Shown here: one piece after another, positions 34,275 through 44,245 of the stretch
Numbering within the stretch: position 1 is the first letter of the stretch
Layout: every line of letters starts with the position of its first letter
Assembly (NCBI RefSeq): GCF_025154075.1
Contig: NZ_JAOAMU010000001.1
Span: forward strand, 145,981 to 209,980
Direction: 5' to 3'
DNA from: Chryseobacterium herbae
Lineage (GTDB): Bacteria; Bacteroidota; Bacteroidia; Flavobacteriales; Weeksellaceae
DNA length: 64,000 bases
Position numbers and translations under genes: made by a program
The notes under the pieces: generated by a model
What the model was told of the DNA's origin: nothing
Seen by the model: the letters and a program-made list of their open reading frames with translations, nothing else
The model's database searches: none

Positions 34275-34681
34275 TTAATCCTTGGCAGGTATGAGCCCGT
34301 AGCGTTTGACAATGGCCAAAAATACTATACCAAAAATTACACCAGCTACACCATACAGGCATCTATAATATCTGGGGTATTGAGTACGGGTATCCAAATT
34401 TCATATATAAAATTGCCGATTATACCTATAATGCATAATATATATATTCTATTTAGCGGTAAACCGGATAATAAAGCAAAATAACCACTGGAAACAAGCA
34501 AGTAGGTAAGCGAAAAATTTGAAATGTGTGAGAAAAAATCCGGAACATATTTCAATAACATTGCAGGCTGGAGTTTGGGATCATTTCTAATTGAAATTAA
34601 TATGCATGCCCCAATAAGTAATAAAAGATATGAAATTGTGGTGAAAGTCTTTGGTTTAACAACCCATGAGTGATTTAACAT
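34275..34681 (-). pseudogene. Membrane-protein gene broken by a single-base frameshift
   Basis: The frame from 34681 runs 111 residues (MLNHSWVVKPKTFTTISYLL... with three to four membrane helices) and ends abruptly after NTPDIIDACMV at 34346. If one base is added in the C-run near 34358-34360, the frame continues as DALYGVAGVIFGIVFLAIVK and RYGLIPAKD to a stop at 34275, giving 135 residues with a further membrane helix. The restored sequence is clearly the natural C-terminus. It is either a true pseudogene or a sequencing error. The family is uncertain (VanZ-like in general appearance). Confidence 0.65.
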
Positions 34682-35220
34682 TTGTATTTATTTTTAAAAT
34701 CATTTGCGAAAACAACACACTTTTAATCATTTAACTATTTAATATTCAACATATTGAACTCAATAAATTGCACAGAAATCCTGTCACAAAATTACAGTGC
34801 TTGTCCAACTTATTGCCCGTGAGAGCAGCCAGGTTAAGATTTGATTAAAATGAGATCTTAAATATAATAAGTTTTACATAATCCTTGTTCATAAAATTCA
34901 TGGATAATATAAGTTCTCAAAAAAATAAAGAAGATAATGTTAAAAACCAACCTCTTTCCTGCCAATAAGATACTTCTGAAAAAAAATATTTCTTTAATTC
35001 AATTTTATGGAAATTTTATTTCCTACCCAGATTTAAAATAGCACTTTTTGAGCTTTTAATAAATTAGATCACTAAGTTTGAAAACCGTCTCTTTCTGATG
35101 AGAGGCGTTTAAACCGTTCTCATCAATGCCCTATTTATCTTATTTTTATTTGAAAAATATCATAATTTAGTCCAAACTAAAATGAGTTTTATAATCGTTG
35201 TAGTAAGCACTTTAATCGGT
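34682..35220. other. Intergenic region without a gene
   Basis: AT-rich, with many stops in all frames. A weak hairpin (CGTCTC...GAGGCG at about 35087-35108) is the only structure seen. Confidence 0.5.
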
Positions 35221-35832
35221 TTATTTGGGGTTTGTATTAAGAACAAACTTTAGGTTTGCAAAATCCGTATTGGCTTCAACTAAAGTACAAATTCCGTTGC
35301 TGTATGTGTAAGTAGTAGTGTTTCCGTTCGGCAGATCGATCCTGTATTTTTTGGAATTAATCTTCTGAATAGGAATCATTTTTTGGAATTTTTCCGAAAA
35401 AACAGATTTTATATTTCCCGGCTCATTAAAATACAGACTTGCAGTAGAGCTGAAGATAGACTGTTTTAGAGAGCCATTGGCGCCATCTTTGTCCGAAAGA
35501 TTATAAAAACTTCCATTCCAGGTAGCGGTATTGTTTACTTTTAGTTTCCCGTTCATTGTTCGGTACAGTTTGGCCTGCTGCAGTATATTTTGTTTAAAAG
35601 TGACCCCCATTTTGTCGTAAATTTCAATACTGTAAAGGATTTTCACTTTAGCCCGGGATTCAAAAATATATTCAGTGATATCGTCTTTTAAAGAACGTTC
35701 CACACGGATATTGCCAATGGTTTTATCGTCTTTTATAATAGAATAATTCAGATATTCTTTGGTAACAGGTGTTGCAATATCGGGTTGAAAATAATTGAAC
35801 ATCATCATCGAAAAAATCAGGAGTGTTTTCAT
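35221..35832 (-). CDS. DUF6134-type exported protein
   Basis: The 203-residue protein has an N-terminal hydrophobic segment (MKTLLIFSMMMFNYF) that may act as a signal peptide. The rest is predicted beta-rich: IGNIRVERSLKDDITEYIFE, VKILYSIEIYDKMGVTF, and YRIDLPNGNTTTYTYSNG. The order of strands resembles proteins of the DUF6134 family, found widely in Bacteroidota with no known role. I am moderately sure of this family match. It is a single gene with no linked partner. Confidence 0.6.
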   Translation of the reverse strand: MKTLLIFSMMMFNYFQPDIATPVTKEYLNYSIIKDDKTIGNIRVERSLKDDITEYIFESRAKVKILYSIEIYDKMGVTFKQNILQQAKLYRTMNGKLKVNNTATWNGSFYNLSDKDGANGSLKQSIFSSTASLYFNEPGNIKSVFSEKFQKMIPIQKINSKKYRIDLPNGNTTTYTYSNGICTLVEANTDFANLKFVLNTNPK

Positions 35833-36384
35833 TGTTTTTTATTTTTTTAAATAATGGCCTTCTTTATAGGGGTATATTGATGGTCTGAAATGGATTTTTG
35901 CTGAGTGAAAAATGATCAGTCTAAAATACCTTCATAAGTATCGAACTGATATGATGCAAAATTAAGCTCAGGAAAAGCTTAGAATGTTCCGCAGGATAAA
36001 TGCGAACCCATTACTCTTATCCAATTTAACTATTTGAAAACAAACCACTTAAACACATACTGCGTTCCAATTTATAATCATGAACCTTGTTTTTTTAAAT
36101 TCTGAAGGTGTAAGATGGCATTTTTTAAAAGTAGAAGCTGATATGAATGGGAATTTTTCTTAAGAAGCCGGCAAGTATTAAAAAAAAATAAACTGGACCG
36201 GAAAACATCCATTTATTCTTCATTATTTTGCTCTCGCTTAATTACAGTATCAGGAAACAAAGCACCATTGGTTTTTCCTTATATAATTCTCAATAAAAAC
36301 ATCCTTTAATGAAAAAGGTTGTACTTACGTTGTTATATAATTTACTGTACATTTATCATTATTATAAATTAATATTTAACTCAT
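35833..36384. other. Intergenic region without a gene
   Basis: AT-rich sequence between divergent genes. No intact frame or strong hairpin is seen. It must carry the promoters of both neighbours. Confidence 0.5.
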
Positions 36385-36852
36385 ATGGCTGATACCGTTA
36401 TTTTAACTGAAGGAGCAGAATTTGATCACGTTATACAAGAGGTTTCGAAATATATCCACCTTTATGTAATGGCATTTGGAAAGGAAGAACGAACCATAAT
36501 TCGCATAGATAAACGTGAAAGAATGTATGGTGGAAAGGGAATTGTATATATGATACAAATGTTTGATCAGAACGAATTAACCAATAATCGTCTGGGTGCA
36601 TATATGGTATTATTGAGTCAGGGAGATGAATCCGGGTTTCACACCCACAATGAAAAAAATGAAGAAGAATTGTATGTCGTAATACATGGAACCGGAGAGT
36701 ATCGTGAAAGAACCGGAACACAAGGACCGGAACGAAAAAAAAAGCTTCAAAAAGGAGATATTACAGCGATCAGTTCCACAGGCTATCATTCTATTGAAAA
36801 TACAGAAGATGAGCCTTTGATCATGTTTGTTATTACCACTAACAATCCATAG
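36385..36852 (+). CDS. Cupin-domain protein
   Basis: The 155-residue protein has a cupin core: GFHTHNEKNEEELYVVIHGTGEY (motif 1, with His-x-His and Glu as metal ligands) and KGDITAISSTGYHSIENTEDEP (motif 2, with the third His) at about 92-145. The N-terminal 80 residues (VMAFGKEERTIIRID...IVYMIQMFDQNE) are an extra domain I do not recognise. It may be a small metal-dependent enzyme or a sugar or signal binder. A terminator follows 27 bases later. Confidence 0.72.
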   Translation: MADTVILTEGAEFDHVIQEVSKYIHLYVMAFGKEERTIIRIDKRERMYGGKGIVYMIQMFDQNELTNNRLGAYMVLLSQGDESGFHTHNEKNEEELYVVIHGTGEYRERTGTQGPERKKKLQKGDITAISSTGYHSIENTEDEPLIMFVITTNNP

Positions 36853-36878
36853 TAAACTGTAATACTGGCAAAAAGAAA

Positions 36879-36909
36879 AAACCTGCAATTTTAAATAATT
36901 GCAGGTTTT
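36879..36909. terminator. Intrinsic terminator after the cupin gene
   Basis: AACCTGCAATT pairs with AATTGCAGGTT around a short loop, with A-rich and T-rich flanks, so it can work in both directions. It separates the cupin gene from the convergent tRNA. Confidence 0.7.
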
Positions 36910-36953
36910 AATAGCTTTTGAAGCATTTTTTGAGTTTTACTCTTGCTTTTCAG

Positions 36954-37038
36954 CGGAGAGAGAGGGATTCGAACCCCCGGACCTGTTACAGTCAATAGTT
37001 TTCAAGACTATCGCAATCGACCACTCTGCCATCTCTCC
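36954..37038 (-). tRNA. tRNA-Ser (anticodon UGA)
   Basis: On the minus strand, GGAGAGA pairs with TCTCTCC (7-bp acceptor) followed by discriminator G. The D-arm region GGCAGAGTGGTCGA, the anticodon loop CTTGAAA with anticodon TGA, a long class II variable arm, and the T-loop TTCGAAT within a GGGGG/CCCTC stem are all present. The CCA is not encoded. The length is 85 bases, as expected for tRNA-Ser. Confidence 0.95.
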
Positions 37039-37226
37039 TGAATAACGGCTGTACCGTCGTTTTCAGTGGTGCAAATATATAAAGTTTTTTGAAACTGACA
37101 AAATATTTTCAGCACTTTCTGAAAAAATATTATCCGGCCGCGTAAATCATCACTTTCCTATCAGAATTCCCTTTCACAGAGAGCATTTGCAATGACCTGA
37201 TACAGAATAAAATTCAAGGATTTGAT

Positions 37227-37658
37227 TTATTTTGCCTGGCCAATATCAAGTTTGTCGAATTTCCCTTCATTATTTTTATGAAATTTAAAGTACGTACGAA
37301 ATGTACCCCACTTCCCTGCCTGAAAACTTCCGTAATTATCTTTACCCTCGTTTTCCACTTTGTCGATACTCAAAAATTTTTCCGTTCCCAGAACATTTGA
37401 AAAGAAAGATTTAAAATCTACCGGATTGCCGTCATCTGTCATCAGTGGATTTTCAATGAAGAATCCGTACCACCTTTCATTGCCGTCCTGCAGGGCCTGT
37501 ATGGCCTGCTTTACTGCATCATCCGTTATTTTTGATAAATCCATATTCTTTTGGTTTTGTGTTGTTATTATTTTCCGGGACACTTTTTCCTGTATTTTTT
37601 GTCCGTACGCTGCACATGACAGGCAAAAAACAGCCGTAACAAGGAAGTCTCTTTTCAT
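37227..37658 (-). CDS. Secreted small protein of unknown function
   Basis: The 143-residue protein has a signal peptide (MKRDFLVTAVFCLSCAAYG). The mature domain (about 40-143: AIQALQDGNERWYGFF, SKIT, GTFRTYFKFHKNNEGKFDKLDIG) has the helix-then-sheet pattern of NTF2/SnoaL-like folds. An internal Met (MDLSKITDD, residue 39) begins the conserved part, so a cytosolic form starting there is conceivable. It starts 4 bases after the stop of the membrane-protein gene, so they are co-transcribed. Confidence 0.6.
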   Translation of the reverse strand: MKRDFLVTAVFCLSCAAYGQKIQEKVSRKIITTQNQKNMDLSKITDDAVKQAIQALQDGNERWYGFFIENPLMTDDGNPVDFKSFFSNVLGTEKFLSIDKVENEGKDNYGSFQAGKWGTFRTYFKFHKNNEGKFDKLDIGQAK

Positions 37659-37662
37659 ATTT

Positions 37663-38010
37663 TTACTGTTTTAAAGGATGCTGAAAATAAATAATGAGCA
37701 GATTGAGAAGCAAAAAAGGAATTTCAATCATGGCTCCCTTAAAATCTCTGTCCTGCAGCTGAAAACAGATGATCAGCAATATTCCTGCAGCCATCAGGAA
37801 ATTTCCCCATAAAAAAGTTTTAGGAAATAAAATCAGTACCGCAGCGATAATGGTTATCGCACCATTGATCATCAATGCGGTTTTGCTAAAGCTCCATTTT
37901 CCAAACATAGTGATTATTTCCGGCTTGCCCATCCACATAGCCGTTCCCTGCTTTATTCCCATAAAAACAGCAGTCAGGATAAATAAAGAGTTGATTATTT
38001 TTAAAATCAT
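37663..38010 (-). CDS. Small DoxX-like membrane protein
   Basis: The 115-residue protein is read from MILKIINSLFILTAV, with four membrane helices (about 1-18, 42-60, 64-82 and 90-108). An in-frame ATG ten codons upstream (MMHICIKSNR) would add a polar stretch and is not preferred. The arrangement is DoxX-like, and the function is unknown. It is the first gene of a two-gene unit with the small secreted protein. Confidence 0.55.
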   Translation of the reverse strand: MILKIINSLFILTAVFMGIKQGTAMWMGKPEIITMFGKWSFSKTALMINGAITIIAAVLILFPKTFLWGNFLMAAGILLIICFQLQDRDFKGAMIEIPFLLLNLLIIYFQHPLKQ

Positions 38011-38117
38011 TCGGTTGCTTTTTATACAAATATGCATCAAATGAATGATGTATGAATGGTGAATTTTTCGGAAATTGTCAATCTAAGGTATTTTATTTAT
38101 TTTTATCCTGTAATATC

Positions 38118-38690
38118 TTAATGGCCCGAAATCCATCCTGTTTTAATTCTCCACGCATTATAATCTGTATCTTTCCCGTCTATTTCAAGAATATTTTCCA
38201 CACCGGGAATTCTATCTATTTCTTCTTGAGAAAATAGAGGTAGGTTTACTTTCAGACGCTCTTCATTCAGACTGCTTTTATCTTCCACCGGATAAGGCGT
38301 TCCTTCCGAAGTCAGTTGCGTACCATATCGCTGGGGTTGGCTTTGAAAAACCTGGATTCTGTCATACAGGTAAGCTATATTTGACGGCTTAATATCATTC
38401 CTGTTTTCAACCATCAGGTGGTAACATGATTTCATCAGTTCCGGCTCACCGATAGCATGCTGAATGATTAACCATGCAGCATCGCTTGCCTCCGCCCCAA
38501 CTTTTGAAATGGTCGGAAATCCGATTTCCCGGATCACTTCCCGGAGCTTTTCTCCATTTTGTCTGTGGATGACTTCCATTTCAGGATGATACCCTCCGTT
38601 AAGTTTCCCTTCAGAAGCAAGCCTTTCTCTTACGGAAAGGTCTTTTTCAGCGAGTGCAATTAATTCTTTTGAAAATAAGTCATTCATCAT
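38118..38690 (-). CDS. DUF6624-type protein
   Basis: The 190-residue cytosolic protein has a central motif SDAAWLIIQHAIGEPELMKSC and later NIAYLYDRIQVFQSQPQRYG, as in proteins I know as DUF6624. The N-terminal part is helical (FSKELIALAEKDLSVRERLA). No catalytic residues or role are known. The gene stands alone. Confidence 0.65.
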   Translation of the reverse strand: MMNDLFSKELIALAEKDLSVRERLASEGKLNGGYHPEMEVIHRQNGEKLREVIREIGFPTISKVGAEASDAAWLIIQHAIGEPELMKSCYHLMVENRNDIKPSNIAYLYDRIQVFQSQPQRYGTQLTSEGTPYPVEDKSSLNEERLKVNLPLFSQEEIDRIPGVENILEIDGKDTDYNAWRIKTGWISGH

Positions 38691-39063
38691 TATGGAGGAA
38701 ATTTATTCAGTTCATCTTCCTTAAATATAAATGATCATTCATCAATCATCAATTATTTAAATAAGCTGTCACGTTCTATTCATTAAGTTTGTCTTCAAAA
38801 GAAATGCCATGCAGGAAAATTACAGCAGACTGCTTACCTATGCTTATGAATGAAGATTTTATACCATCTCGTTTTCATTTCTATTTTAAGTGATATGAAG
38901 ATCAAGTGACAACTTAAAAGAGTATTTAAACTTACAAAAAAATCGCTACTGATTTATTTTTCTTGTTAACTAAAAATAATTCAAAATACTAAAAATCAAC
39001 AATTTAATAAATATTTATTATTAACTCAGTCATCAAGACATAAAAATCATGTCCACTAAACAG
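38691..39063. other. Intergenic region without a gene
   Basis: AT-rich divergent spacer; no intact frame or hairpin is seen before the -7 element at 39064. Confidence 0.5.
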
Positions 39064-39071
39064 TACATTTG
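39064..39071 (+). promoter_or_regulatory. -7 element of the S8 protease gene
   Basis: TACATTTG fits TAnnTTTG. No TTG is at the right distance upstream. It overlaps an in-frame upstream ATG (39069), which supports the start codon at 39117. Confidence 0.45.
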
Positions 39072-39116
39072 GATCAGAGTAAGTTATCATTCTTGAACAC
39101 AACTAAAAAGAAGCTT

Positions 39117-41036
39117 ATGAAAAAAAAATCTATTTTGTTGAGTGCTTTACTGGCAGCTGGTATCGCTATTACACACGCTCAGACTCAGGAAGAAAGGGCT
39201 CGAATTGTCAGGGAAACGAATGTATCTGTTCTTGGAAGAATATCTAAGGAAAGTGCAGAACAATTTGCCCGTGAAAAAAAAGAAGCACTGGAATTTGCCA
39301 GAAAAAAAAATATTCCTGTTATCATCCGTAATAATGACGGCTCTACGAAGGAACTCATGAAAATAGAGGATGGAAGTCCTATTTATTATGCTACTAATAA
39401 TGTTGATGCTGCGAGCTCCACAAGAACCAATCACTTACATTCCGGTGGTTCTTTAGGATTGAATCTGGCAGGTGAAAATATCCTTGTCGGAGTGTGGGAT
39501 TCCGGCAAAGTACGAACAACTCATCAGGAATTTGGAAGTCGCGTTACAGTAGGTGACGGTGTCACTAATTTAAGTGACCACTCTACTCATGTTACCGGAA
39601 TTATCGCTGCTGTAGGAACAGAAGCAAAAGCAAAAGGAATGGCCCCCAAAGTATTGATTAAGTCATACGATTTTGGTTCAGATATTTCAGAAATGTCAAC
39701 CGCTGCCGCTGCCGGACTTTTAATATCCAACCATTCTTATGGGTATGACGGAGATAATTTAGCAGACTGGTATTTCGGAGCTTATATCAAAAAGTCTGCA
39801 GACATGGACAATGTTTTATTCAATGCACCCTATTATGTCATTTGCAATTCCGCGGGCAATGATGGTAATAAAGGTTATAATGAGACTCCGTTTGGAGGCA
39901 CCACAGCTGTTTTTGATAATCTTACAGATACTTCTAATGCCAAAAATACCATTGTTGTGGCTAATGCAAAGGATGCAGTAATTGATGCCAACGGTAACCT
40001 TGTATCCGTATCTATAAACGCTTCCAGCAGCCAGGGACCTACTGACGATCTGCGTATTAAACCGGATATTACGGGTAATGGAACCTCACTCTATTCCTGT
40101 TTATCAAATTCTGATAATACCTACGCCAATAAAACCGGAACATCAATGGCTACCCCCAATGTATCGGGAACACTGGTATTGGTGAATGAACATTTCAAAA
40201 ACCAAACAGGAAGCTATATGCTGGGAGCGGCATTGAAAGGTCTTGCCCTTCACACCGCAGATGATGCCGGAGATAGCGGACCTGATGCCAATTTCGGATG
40301 GGGCTTGTTGAACGCAAAAAGAATGGCGGAAACCATCAGTAACCGAAGTACCACAGCACTTATTACTGATAAAAAGTTAACCGGCAGTACCACAGAAACT
40401 GTGACAATTAATTCCGATGGGATCAATCCTGTGACGGCTTCAATCTCATGGTATGACCTTCCAGGGACAATACAAACCAGCAGTGATCTGAACAGCACAA
40501 CCAAAAGACTTGTCAACGATCTTGATCTTCGTATTGTAAGCGAAAACGGGCAAACAATCTATTATCCATGGGCCCTTACAACCAGATCGACCAATGCCAA
40601 ACAAGACAATAACAGTGACAATTTTGAACGTGTAGATGCTGGTGTCATTCCTGCCGGCAAATATTCTGTAGTGATCAATCATAAAGGGACTTTAACAGGC
40701 GGATCACAAAACTATACGCTTATCGTAACCGGAAGGACAATAGCTCCTGTTATTTTAAAAACAACAAAATCGGAGGTTTTTACAGAAACAAGCAACCGGT
40801 CAGATGTCTTGAAGATCTATCCTAATCCTGCCCAAAATGAAATTAATGTCCGCTTGAATTTAAAAGATAAAAAAGCTTCAATCAGGATTTTTGACGAATC
40901 AGGAAAACTGGTATTAAATCAGGTTGCTGTCAATGGGGAAAACAAAATTGACATTTCCAAGATTGCAACAGGCACCTATATTATTTCAGTCAATGACGGG
41001 GCTAACACTCAAAGTGAGAAGTTTATAAAACAATAG
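39117..41036 (+). CDS. Secreted S8 (subtilisin-like) serine protease with T9SS sorting domain
   Basis: The 639-residue protein is read from MKKKSILLSALLAAGIAITHA, a signal peptide; the earlier ATG at 39069 lies in the promoter. The catalytic triad is Asp128 (VGVWDSGK), His158 (DHSTHVTG) and Ser343 (GTSMATP), with the oxyanion Asn in NSAGNDG (244-250). A jelly-roll-like region follows (about 415-550). The last 80 residues (LKIYPNPAQNEINV...GTYIISVNDG...KFIKQ) are a type A T9SS sorting domain, so the enzyme is exported across the outer membrane. It is likely a nutrient-acquiring surface or released protease. Confidence 0.92.
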   Translation: MKKKSILLSALLAAGIAITHAQTQEERARIVRETNVSVLGRISKESAEQFAREKKEALEFARKKNIPVIIRNNDGSTKELMKIEDGSPIYYATNNVDAASSTRTNHLHSGGSLGLNLAGENILVGVWDSGKVRTTHQEFGSRVTVGDGVTNLSDHSTHVTGIIAAVGTEAKAKGMAPKVLIKSYDFGSDISEMSTAAAAGLLISNHSYGYDGDNLADWYFGAYIKKSADMDNVLFNAPYYVICNSAGNDGNKGYNETPFGGTTAVFDNLTDTSNAKNTIVVANAKDAVIDANGNLVSVSINASSSQGPTDDLRIKPDITGNGTSLYSCLSNSDNTYANKTGTSMATPNVSGTLVLVNEHFKNQTGSYMLGAALKGLALHTADDAGDSGPDANFGWGLLNAKRMAETISNRSTTALITDKKLTGSTTETVTINSDGINPVTASISWYDLPGTIQTSSDLNSTTKRLVNDLDLRIVSENGQTIYYPWALTTRSTNAKQDNNSDNFERVDAGVIPAGKYSVVINHKGTLTGGSQNYTLIVTGRTIAPVILKTTKSEVFTETSNRSDVLKIYPNPAQNEINVRLNLKDKKASIRIFDESGKLVLNQVAVNGENKIDISKIATGTYIISVNDGANTQSEKFIKQ

Positions 41037-41075
41037 TTTTGACTAGTTTCATTATAGCAAATTTTAATATATTTT

Positions 41076-41301
41076 TTTTAGCCGGCCAGAAGAGTGATTG
41101 GGTTACTTCATGGCCGGTTTTTTTCCCGAAGATTACAATTGATGTTACCATGAAGACAGAAACCTTTATTTCAAAACCGGAAACGTTCTCAAAAATTCAT
41201 TAAAACAATATTATATCAAAAGTTAGATTTAAGCAATTTTCTAAAGTATTTTTTTTAACCGGCCGGGATGAATAATTTAATTTACACCTGGCCGGTTTTT
41301 T
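41076..41301 (+). terminator. Two similar terminators in tandem
   Basis: Hairpin 1 pairs CCGGCCA (41082-41088) with TGGCCGG (41111-41117) before TTTTTTT. Hairpin 2 pairs AACCGGCC (41257-41264) with GGCCGGTT (41290-41297) before TTTTAT. Both are preceded by a T-run ending in TTTA. They are about 175 bases apart and look like copies of one element. Confidence 0.6.
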
Positions 41302-41397
41302 ATGCTCTAAGTTAATGCACTCCTATTTCAGCAAACTGTTCACAAATCCTTAAAACAATCGTAATCTATATTTCAGGTCACTTTCCAAACAGACGTT

Positions 41398-41405
41398 TAA
41401 TTTTG
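41398..41405 (+). promoter_or_regulatory. -7 element of the phytase-linked TonB receptor
   Basis: TAATTTTG fits the consensus exactly, 26 bases before the GTG start. No TTG lies at the expected distance. Confidence 0.45.
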
Positions 41406-41430
41406 TTCAGATTTAATATACTGTAATAAA

Positions 41431-44241
41431 GTGAAGAAAATTTTTACCTCTGTTTTATTTTGTGCGTCCTTATTTTTCTATGCACAAACCGGGACTGTCT
41501 CCGGAAATATAAATGATGATTCAAAACTATCGCTGCCAGGTGCAAAAATCTCTCTGATCCCGGGAAATATCTATACTACCTCTGATGATCATGGGAACTT
41601 TGTTTTTCTGAATGTTCCTCCAGGAAATTATACCATGAAAGTAGATTATCTGGGTTATGGAACCAGTGAATATAATGTAAATGTAGAATCTGAAAAGAAT
41701 ACAAGGCAGAACATTATTTTTACCAAAAAAGAAACAACTATTGCGGAAGTGGTAGTCACGGGATCTACTCTTAAAAATCAGGCAAGAGCACTGAACAAAC
41801 AAAAAAACAATGCCAACATCACCAATGTGATTTCGTCTGACCAGATCGGACGTTTTCCTGACGCCAATATCGGGGATGCCTTAAAGCGCGTTCCCGGAAT
41901 CACGATACAGAACGATCAGGGTGAAGCAAGGAATCTGATTATCCGTGGTCTGGCTCCTAATCTGAACTCCGTAACTTTAAACGGCGACAGAATTCCATCC
42001 GCAGAAGGTGACAACCGTAATGTTCAGATGGACCTTATTCCATCAGATATGATCTCTACCATTGAGGTTAATAAAACCCTGACTCCCGATATGGATGCCG
42101 ACGCTATCGGTGGTTCTGTAAATCTCATCACCAGAGCTTCTCCTAACGGACAAAGAATATCAGCAACATTAGCCGGAGGATATAATCCGATCCGTGAAAA
42201 AGGAAATTATACGGCCGGATTCGTTTATGGGAACCGTTTTTTAAATAAGAAACTGGGCGCTGTTTTGAGTTTCTCCTATAACAACAATAATTTCGGCTCA
42301 GACAATATTGAACCAACATGGAGCCTTGCGAATGATGCTGCACAGACTGCTTATATCAGCAAAATGGGTGTCCGTTATTATAATGAGCACCGCATCAGAC
42401 ACAGTTTTGATCTGAATATGGATTATGAATTTAATTCCAAGAACAAGATCTACGCTTCAGCGATGTACAATTTCCGAACGGATAAGGAAAACCGTTTTGC
42501 ATTAGGCTATAAAATAAAACCTGTTTATAATAGTGATGAAACCGAAGTTACAGGCTGGAAAGGAAGTATTACCCGACAGAATAAAGGCGGAGATGCAGAC
42601 AATGACAACACGCGTCTGGAAAGACAAAAAGTACAGAATTATGCTTTAAGAGGAGAACATCTTCTGGGTTCAAAAATCGATCTTGACTGGTCTATGAACT
42701 ATGCCACAGCAAGCGAAAAGAAGCCTCATGAACGATATATAGAGTTTGAAAATGCAAAAATGAATTTCTCTTCTGACCTGGGCGATCCGGGAAGACCGAT
42801 GATCACTCCCCTTTCTGCAGATAATCTGGGCGTTTATCAATTAAGCGATCTTTCGGATTCGAATAGTTTTACACAGGAAAAAGAGTTTGGAGCCAAGGTG
42901 AATGTCCGTTTTCCATTTTCCGTTATTGAAAATCAAAAAGGAAGGCTTCGTGCAGGTTTGCGTTTGCGTTTAAAAGAAAAAGAACGAAACAATGATTATT
43001 ATGCTTTTGAACCTTTAAATAATATGGGAAGCCTGCTGTCTGTTCCCACGCTTCATTTTGACGGTCAAAATTTCCAACCTGGGAATTATGTTCCGGGAAC
43101 TTTCGTGAATCCTTCGTACATCGGTGGTTTAGATCTGTTTAATCCTAATTTATTTAAAGGAGAATCAAAACCTGAAGAATTCCTTTCCAGTAATTATACC
43201 GCGAAGGAGAATATTTATGCAGGATACGTAAGGTGGGATCAGGATTTCAATGACAAATTCTCAATGATCGTTGGCGCGCGCTTTGAAACAACAAAAATTG
43301 ATTATACCGGAAATTATGTGTTGGATGAGGACGATCTGGCAGGAAAAATCAACCGAACCAACACCTATACCAATGTGCTTCCTAATTTGTCTTTCAAATA
43401 TGTTCCGGTTCAGGATCTGGTGCTTCGTGCGGCATTTACAACAGCTTTGGCCCGTCCGAATTACTATTCACTGGTTCCTTATCTTAATGTTATTTCTGCA
43501 GATGAAACCATTGCAGCAGGAAATCCCGATTTAAAGGCAACGTATGCTTATAATTTTGATTTTATGGCGGAGAAATACTTTAAGTCGGTGGGGATTCTTT
43601 CAGGAGGTCTTTTTTACAAGAACCTTAAAGACTTTATTTACACGTCTTCGAGAAGAAATTATACCGCCGGGGATTTCGCGAATGATTTTGCGGGCCAGTC
43701 CAACCCTATTCCTGCGGGAGAAAATAACTGGAGATTTACCCAGCAGCGCAATGGTGACAATGTAGACATTTACGGTTTTGAAGTTGCGCTTCAGAGACAG
43801 CTGGACTTTATTCCGGGAGCTTTCTGGAAAGGCCTTGGAGTCTATGTTAACTATACTTATACAAAATCCAAAGCTAAAGGAATTACTAATGAAGATGGTG
43901 TAGAAAGAACGGATGTAGGTCTTCCGGGCGCTGCACCGCATATGTTCAACGGATCGCTTTCCTGGGAAAATAAACGTTTTTCGGTGAGGGTTTCTATGAA
44001 TTATGCTTCTCATTATATTGATGAACTGGGTGGTAAATCATTTGAAGACCGTTATTATGATAAGCAGGTTTTCCTTGACGCCAATGCTTCATACAAGATT
44101 ACAAACCAGCTGAGAGTTTTTGCAGAGGCAAATAATCTGACAAATCAGCCGTTACGTTATTATCAGGGAATTCAGAGCAGAACGGCACAGGTGGAATATT
44201 ACAGACCGAGGTTCACTTTAGGAGTAAAATTTGATTTTTAA
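41431..44241 (+). CDS. TonB-dependent outer-membrane receptor linked to a phytase
   Basis: The 936-residue protein has a GTG start codon and a signal peptide (MKKIFTSVLFCASLFFYA). A carboxypeptidase-regulatory-like domain (about 22-105: GTVSGNINDDSKLSLPGAKI) is followed by a TonB-box region and plug (DQIGRFPDANIGDALKRVPG, LIIRGLAPN). A beta-barrel ends in Phe (FTLGVKFDF). The plug motifs match SusC-independent TonB receptors of the type used with secreted hydrolases. The phytase gene starts 4 bases after its stop, so it probably imports phytate, lower inositol phosphates or released phosphate. This substrate is inferred from the neighbour. Confidence 0.9.
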   Translation: MKKIFTSVLFCASLFFYAQTGTVSGNINDDSKLSLPGAKISLIPGNIYTTSDDHGNFVFLNVPPGNYTMKVDYLGYGTSEYNVNVESEKNTRQNIIFTKKETTIAEVVVTGSTLKNQARALNKQKNNANITNVISSDQIGRFPDANIGDALKRVPGITIQNDQGEARNLIIRGLAPNLNSVTLNGDRIPSAEGDNRNVQMDLIPSDMISTIEVNKTLTPDMDADAIGGSVNLITRASPNGQRISATLAGGYNPIREKGNYTAGFVYGNRFLNKKLGAVLSFSYNNNNFGSDNIEPTWSLANDAAQTAYISKMGVRYYNEHRIRHSFDLNMDYEFNSKNKIYASAMYNFRTDKENRFALGYKIKPVYNSDETEVTGWKGSITRQNKGGDADNDNTRLERQKVQNYALRGEHLLGSKIDLDWSMNYATASEKKPHERYIEFENAKMNFSSDLGDPGRPMITPLSADNLGVYQLSDLSDSNSFTQEKEFGAKVNVRFPFSVIENQKGRLRAGLRLRLKEKERNNDYYAFEPLNNMGSLLSVPTLHFDGQNFQPGNYVPGTFVNPSYIGGLDLFNPNLFKGESKPEEFLSSNYTAKENIYAGYVRWDQDFNDKFSMIVGARFETTKIDYTGNYVLDEDDLAGKINRTNTYTNVLPNLSFKYVPVQDLVLRAAFTTALARPNYYSLVPYLNVISADETIAAGNPDLKATYAYNFDFMAEKYFKSVGILSGGLFYKNLKDFIYTSSRRNYTAGDFANDFAGQSNPIPAGENNWRFTQQRNGDNVDIYGFEVALQRQLDFIPGAFWKGLGVYVNYTYTKSKAKGITNEDGVERTDVGLPGAAPHMFNGSLSWENKRFSVRVSMNYASHYIDELGGKSFEDRYYDKQVFLDANASYKITNQLRVFAEANNLTNQPLRYYQGIQSRTAQVEYYRPRFTLGVKFDF

Positions 44242-44245
44242 ACGC

